From assembly GCF_001949145.1 (NCBI RefSeq), contig NW_019091523.1:674488-687204 (forward strand): a DNA stretch of 12,717 bases, in the 5' to 3' direction. Below, piece after piece: positions 8,418-12,717 of this stretch. Made by a program: the position numbers and the translations under genes. The notes under the pieces are model-generated. The model was not told where the DNA came from. It saw nothing but the letters and a program-made list of their open reading frames with translations, and did not search any database. Origin of the DNA: Acanthaster planci. Its lineage: Eukaryota > Echinodermata > Asteroidea > Valvatida > Acanthasteridae. Every line of letters begins with the position of its first letter. Positions within the stretch are counted from its first letter, which is position 1.

Positions 8418-8626
8418 AGATAGAGGGTGGACGCGAAGAGCTGGGAAGAAATAATGAGAAACGATACTCACAGCGCATGCGCAACAAGTGGCTGGTAGCG
8501 TTGACTCTGGCTCGTAACCCTATGCTAGCATCACAACGGAAGCGGGTGCTTCAGGAAGCGAATAGCATGAGAACAGGACTCTCTACAAACGTGGATTATC
8601 CATGTAACATTTATGTACAGTCGTAA
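8418..8626 (+). CDS. STRA6: STRA6-like terminal exon 11 with stop codon
   Basis: The acceptor is tttttgcag before 8418. Two bases complete a lysine codon; 68 codons and a TAA at 8624-8626 follow. A charged segment (IEGGREELGRNNEKRYSQ) leads to RMRNKWLVALTLARNPML and then ASQRKRVLQEA. In vertebrate STRA6 the same place carries a basic W-x-x-x-x-T-L-x-x-N-P helix that, from the known zebrafish structure, binds calmodulin. The spacing and basic-hydrophobic pattern are kept here, so calmodulin binding is a reasonable inference. The last 20 or so residues are not recognisable. Confidence 0.92.
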
Positions 8627-9215
8627 ATATTGGGTGTTTGATAAGGTACCGAACACATTGAGGAGGAAACTACAGCAGAATTACCCTTAATAATTGCAAA
8701 TTCCCATAGCATATCTATCCGGTTCTCAAGTGTTGCGTCACTTCAGTTTAAAATCTGGAAGAGCTTCCTGGAACCACAGAAACGGGAAGTTAACGCGCAA
8801 CTTGAGTGCTCATCCAGTAGAAGCTTGCAATGCGCGTGTGACGAGGTCACGTAAGAACCGGATAAAGTTGACAAAAATATATCGCAGTATACTCGAGTGT
8901 CTTACCACTGATGCAATTAACAATGGCCTCAACGTGAATAGGTTTTGCAGAGCTCTATGGTATCTGTCAAAATCGCTCCCGTACACGCACGCCTATTTAC
9001 AACACTAATGTACAGTGTCATTAACGCTGCGTCTGTCCCCATAGATTGCTATGAAGGTGGATTTGCCTTAGCATACCATAGAGCTATAACAAATCTATCG
9101 AAAGTGAAAAGTCGTGATTGCTTTTTATCCATGGTTCATTTCTATCGCTCGACTGGTTACTTTCAGGTGCTGTTTGTGATGGTTTCATTCATAAATAAAT
9201 ATAAATCTCATTGTG
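8627..9215 (+). other. Probable 3' UTR of the STRA6-like gene
   Basis: The sequence follows the TAA at 8624-8626. The first AATAAA on this strand is at 9194-9199, so a transcript end shortly after it is plausible. Open frames at 8694-9008 and 8945-9337 cross this region. Neither has a recognisable domain, and the second runs past the signal. The end is inferred. Confidence 0.45.
9194..9199 (+). promoter_or_regulatory. Candidate polyadenylation signal AATAAA
   Basis: This exact AATAAA sits 568 bases after the stop codon, followed within about 50 bases by a GT-rich stretch (gagttgttgtaaatacatgt). A variant ATTAAA at 9622-9627 is the next alternative. Confidence 0.45.
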
Positions 9216-10666
9216 ATAAAGGAGCACGAGTTGTTGTAAATACATGTACATTGTTCCTAATCACATTAATGTGGACATTCTATAGTAAGTATCTGTTTGT
9301 AGATTGTCATTTCTCGATGCTTTTTAGATTATGGTGATGATATTGAAATTTCCTTTATGTTAGCTACTCAGAGCCACAAACCTTGAGATGTTGGCAGGTA
9401 TTTGTTCGGATCACAGTTTACATTGTAGTAATTTCAGCAACTACCGTCTCGAGGATTTCAAATTTTAGATCGTCGCTTAAAGAAAACCGGCATTTTAGTC
9501 CTTCCCCAGATTGCACCGTCTGACTGCCTGTGCTAAGGGGGATGGCCCCCACAAAAAGTAGACATTTTTTCAGATAAAAAGGAGAGGAAGGCTTTTTGTA
9601 GCCTCAACTCTCCGTGAGGCCATTAAATATAGATTTAACAGTGCAGTGTGCTCCTAGCTCCACCACAAAAAAGTTGGTTCTGACCAGGGGACCGAGGACA
9701 CTGATCGCTGGATGCAGCTGAGCCCGGCAGATAGCCCTTTAGAGAAAGCACTTCTGTAATGATCTATAAATTTATAAGTGTTGTACAGTTCTTGCTTTAG
9801 CCTGTCGTTGTCAACTCTTTGTATGAATTGGTACTTAGGTGTATGTCAAGGTTATTAGTGTACGTCCATACGCCGCAAGGGATTGTGGGTGACTAGAGGG
9901 GTCCTGAAATGTAAAGTACTTAAAGAAATAGAACGGACAAAGTCCGAGTTGAGTTACTTCAAGTAAATTTTATACATGAAAACACTCTTATGATGTCACC
10001 CAATTCAGAAAATTGTCAACGATTCCTAATGTTGTCGAAGAATGTTTACAGTTTTCCAAAACAACTGACCATCAAAATAGACTTGATGGACACAGAAATT
10101 GCTATTGTGACATTGAATTATTACAACGTTAATCATAATGCAAAATTCTCTTTATAATGAAGGACACAGTTTCATACGTTCCATAGGTTGATGCTCTCTG
10201 AAATTTTCGATTTACCGCGCTAACATCTTCTGTTTTATGTTCGGTGGAAACACCACTTTCAATTTCACTTATATTTTCAATGTGTCTTGTTCATTGATGA
10301 ATATAGTCCTTCCATTTGTTTTCTTTTTAAAATCAGTTTTTCACTTTTACGTATCTATATGTTAAATCATGTTAAATGTAATGAGTAAGTTTGATGATTT
10401 GCTATTGTGCTTTTTTAAATTCACATTTAGTCAATTTACTTTCCGTTTAACCTCCTATTTAACTCTTATAACTAAAATTATAACAATGACAATTCATATA
10501 TAACTTTACAGAATAATAGTGTTTAGAAACTTAACTATTAGTAATACTTCCAAGATGTACAATTCAAATGCATGTATTTTACAAAAGAAATAATCTCCTA
10601 ACGTGGTCTCCATTTTTTAGAGACAATGAAATGCGGTTCCCAAATTAGCTGCTCCCCATAATTGCT
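9216..10666. other. Intergenic stretch without recognisable genes
   Basis: AT-rich DNA with no exon-like conserved sequence on either strand. The only structure I note is an imperfect hairpin at 9581-9613, in which ggagag pairs with ctctcc and aggct with agcct. It is too short and imperfect to assign a role. Confidence 0.5.
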
Positions 10667-10701
10667 TGGTAGTGGTGTAAAAAGTGGTAGTGGTGTAAAA
10701 A
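10667..10701 (+). repeat. Two tandem copies of an 18-base unit
   Basis: The unit tggtagtggtgtaaaaag occurs at 10667-10684 and is repeated directly after it, the second copy running into a longer A-run. It looks like a recent slippage or small duplication. Confidence 0.85.
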
Positions 10702-11039
10702 AAGTACATACATGTACACATACGTCTATTTGGACTTCAAAATTGATGAACACAGTGTGTACATAATGTGCGCCCTATGCGTCCACTTGTAGTGCCGACT
10801 GTGAAGATAAAAATAGTTGTCCACCCACAGAGTTGCACACTTAACAGTCTAGACCAAGAGTAAAACTTTTATATACATGCAGATGTGCGTAGCTCGCCAA
10901 CTCGGGACAGTGGACCAAATAGACCAATTCACTAATAAATTCTAATTTATGTGCGCATGCGCATAAATGACAAGTGGAGCTAGGAAACAAGCTTGAACTG
11001 TCCTTTTTTGAGTTTGATTTTCTAAAATACATGAATCAA
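10702..11039. other. Intergenic stretch with an NRF-1-like palindrome
   Basis: No gene is seen. The perfect palindrome tgcgcatgcgca lies at 10952-10963 and equals the vertebrate NRF-1 consensus. No first exon can be recognised next to it, so promoter function is only a possibility. Confidence 0.4.
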
Positions 11040-11365
11040 AGTTGAAAATATGTATCCTTTGAAAATTAACTTGAAAAAATGTGTCGTAAAAGCAAATTTG
11101 ATCAGAAATTATATCTTGTAAAACGATTTGTTTCCAAAATGGAATTATGATTCACTGTTTCTGAAAAGAAAACGATTTGAAAAGAATAAACTAAAAAAAA
11201 AATATGTATCTTACAAACGAACTTCGAAGAAAAATTAATTTTAAGTCTTAAAAGCGACGTTAAAAAATTATAAAAACGAGTTCCAAAAGGTAATCTTCAT
11301 AAATACAAACCTGAAAACAATACACACGAATGTCAATTTTGCAAAAACATATACTTTATGGCTTT
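11040..11365. repeat. Degenerate tandem units of about 30 bp, related to 4195-4600
   Basis: Segments such as gaaaattaacttgaaaaa (about 11059) and aaacgaacttcgaagaaaaa (about 11215) match units inside the foldback element in intron 6 (gaaaattaacttgaaaaa near 4345, acggacttcgaaaaaaa near 4544). About ten degenerate units can be followed by their recurring gtatctt-type start and oligo-A end. I do not see the gtggtgcc inverted ends here, so this may be a decayed copy or an independent array. The boundaries are approximate. Confidence 0.6.
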
Positions 11366-12034
11366 ACAGGGCCTTCGCACCTCTATCTGAAATTGTATAT
11401 AAACATGCTTTTGCCTTTAAGCCGTCCCTGGTAATGACAAAACCTTCCTATATATGAATTCTTTGTAAATAGTTAACCTGAACTTGATAAGGACATGTTA
11501 AAGTACGCTCTGAAATCGATACCACTGTGCACTGACAGAAAATTTCTTCTCGTTCTTTTATAGACTTTCAAATAACAAAGTAACCATAAGCTGTTTCCAC
11601 CCGGGCTCCCTACAAGTCACAACCTCAGAATGCACTGATATCCATTAAACCTTGAGTCTCGAACAACTAAAGTATGCTATTTAAAGATGACTACCATTTT
11701 AAATCTCAAACAATTGCTCAGCGTTTTTTTTGTTTGTGACATCTGAAGCAGCACGATCCTATAATTATTCCTATACAAAGTTTATAATTATAATACGCGC
11801 CTCTGGATACCTCGATATCAGTCAGATCGGGGGAATGAATATCAAAGCAGAAAAACTATGAGCCTGCACCCTTTTATTACAAAAAATAACAATTTTCAGT
11901 AGTATACAACACCAAATGGATATGAAATACTATGGATACATAATACTTTGTCAAATGAAATGCAGTTGTGGTCATTTGCACTTGGACTCAAAACACCGAA
12001 TCAATAATATTTCAGATTTCACTGATTTTTGGCA
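11366..12034. other. Intergenic stretch without recognisable features
   Basis: AT-rich sequence between the unit array and the palindromic copy B. I see no exon, RNA gene or repeat structure in it. Confidence 0.5.
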
Positions 12035-12207
12035 ATGCGGGCGATTCACAACAGTGCGCCCCAAGTGTCTGCAACGTGTTGGCCAATCACAACGTGCGAA
12101 ATTTGTCAACCCTTTACGAACGCGCATTGGGTTTACAGATTTCGCGCGTTGTGATTGGCCAACGCGTTGCAGACTCTTGGTGGCGCACTTTTGTGAATCG
12201 CCCGTAT
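12035..12207. repeat. Palindromic MITE-like element, copy B
   Basis: This is the second copy of the element at 1021-1194, nearly the same length (173 bases) and in the same orientation. The ends are atgcgggcgattcaca and its near complement tgtgaatcgcccgtat. The arms share the gttggccaatcacaa core. The central loop (ccctttacgaacgcgcattg) differs from copy A at only a few bases. Copy B lies downstream of the STRA6-like gene in otherwise featureless DNA. The open frames crossing it on both strands come from the symmetry of the repeat. Confidence 0.88.
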
Positions 12208-12717
12208 ATCATTCTTTTCTGCATCAGCCACCACATTAACTTCACATACACCTGTAAACAAGTACGAATCCGGAACCAACTTTTCCGATCCGCCCTTCTT
12301 GCCCAAAAAAGGATAAGGTAGAGTAAAATGCATGGATTGATTAGATGTGGAAAAGGGGAATGATTGGCAGGGATAGATAATGTCTTTAAAAGTTTTATAA
12401 TTAAACATTTACAGTCCCTGTGTGTGAAAGGGCTCAACTGAAAGACTAAATGTGGTCAGTTACTCCAAAATAATTTTCTCTTTGAAGAATCGTTATTTTT
12501 ATACATGTATTGTACATATCACCTACGAACCTCCTTTATAAATGCATCGAGATCCATGTCAACAGACCGTCCCCAGTCATTAACAGGTCATCTGTTTTGA
12601 AGTAATAAGCCATTCGGTTGAAATGTGACAGGGAGTGCCCATATTTCTTAAAGTTTAAGCAACTGGACAGCAAAGTTGAGATGGCTAACGAAGGACTTTC
12701 ATCGACTTTTGCACCAG
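12208..12717. other. Right-end stretch without recognisable features
   Basis: No conserved exon is seen on either strand. An atacatgtat palindrome is at 12501-12510. Minus-strand frames at 12114-12437 and 12133-12408 extend into copy B of the palindromic repeat and are not considered genes. Confidence 0.5.

Larger units (their letters stand above)
137..8626 (+). other. STRA6: STRA6-like multi-exon gene, 5'-truncated by the window edge
   Basis: This is the gene-level entry for eleven exons joined by phase-consistent GT..AG junctions. The encoded C-terminal part is about 380-400 residues, against about 670 for vertebrate STRA6. Family members are multi-pass plasma-membrane proteins; vertebrate STRA6 takes retinol from retinol-binding protein into cells. 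Seen here: the block PGFRFSRH followed by a membrane segment, the RGDRSF loop, the RYPAYHVAYSLWG segment opening the next membrane span, the span RYWLAFVIAFAFYYGQ, the IGRMD linker, and the diagnostic GYGAYISFLQLEVAHTHP block followed by TFCHFLL. The end is a basic segment with KWLVALTLARNP. Intron lengths are 245, 849, 259, 1426, 672, 869, 377, 117, 2284 and 188 bp. The missing N-terminus and first membrane segments must lie to the left. The ligand in this organism is unknown, since retinol-binding protein itself is a vertebrate feature. Family assignment is confident; orthology to STRA6 versus a lineage-specific paralogue is not decided. Confidence 0.9.

Noticed and set aside
8472-8483. NRF-1-like agcgcatgcgca inside exon 11
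   Set aside because: It encodes the conserved basic residues of the C-terminal helix, so coding constraint explains it.
11916-12437. Four overlapping open frames of 91-117 codons on both strands
   Set aside because: All pass through the palindromic repeat copy B and contain its characteristic translated phrase. Flanking residues show no domain.
1-12717. CRISPR arrays, bacterial operons, tRNA or rRNA genes
   Set aside because: There is no regular spacer-repeat array, no ribosome-binding-site-led gene string, and no tRNA-like box pair that I could recognise on either strand.

Overview
This window looks like animal nuclear DNA. Short coding exons are flanked by GT..AG introns, the intervening sequence is AT-rich, and there are several foldback (MITE-like) repeats. 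I see no bacterial operon structure and no CRISPR. The ACATGTA-type palindromes, compact introns and repeat style fit a marine invertebrate such as amphioxus or a mollusc. I cannot fix the species from the sequence.

The one gene I can support lies on the + strand from the left edge to 8626. It is the C-terminal part of a STRA6-family membrane protein (the family of the vertebrate retinol-binding-protein receptor STRA6). I traced eleven coding exons by hand: about 137 or 201-222, 468-529, 1379-1478, 1738-1813, 3240-3315, 3988-4036, 4906-4999, 5377-5535, 5653-5816, 8101-8229 and 8418-8626. The reading phase matches at every junction, and the joined frame stays open to a TAA at 8624-8626. It gives about 380-400 residues, with the N-terminal part missing beyond the left edge. 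It contains several transmembrane segments, the strongly conserved MD..L / GY..Y..FL.LEV.H.HP....FC block, and a C-terminal basic amphipathic stretch.

The introns carry transposon debris. Intron 2 holds a 174-bp near-perfect palindromic element (1021-1194), with a second copy downstream of the gene (12035-12207). Intron 6 holds a 406-bp foldback element with about 30-bp terminal inverted repeats, filled with degenerate units of about 30 bp (4195-4600). A related array lies at about 11040-11365. Intron 9 holds a third family, bounded by 6139 and about 6610.

From 8627 to the right edge I find a probable 3' UTR with an AATAAA at 9194-9199, then about 3.5 kb with repeats and no recognisable exon. 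The open frames there are unremarkable in AT-rich or palindromic DNA and match no family I recognise.
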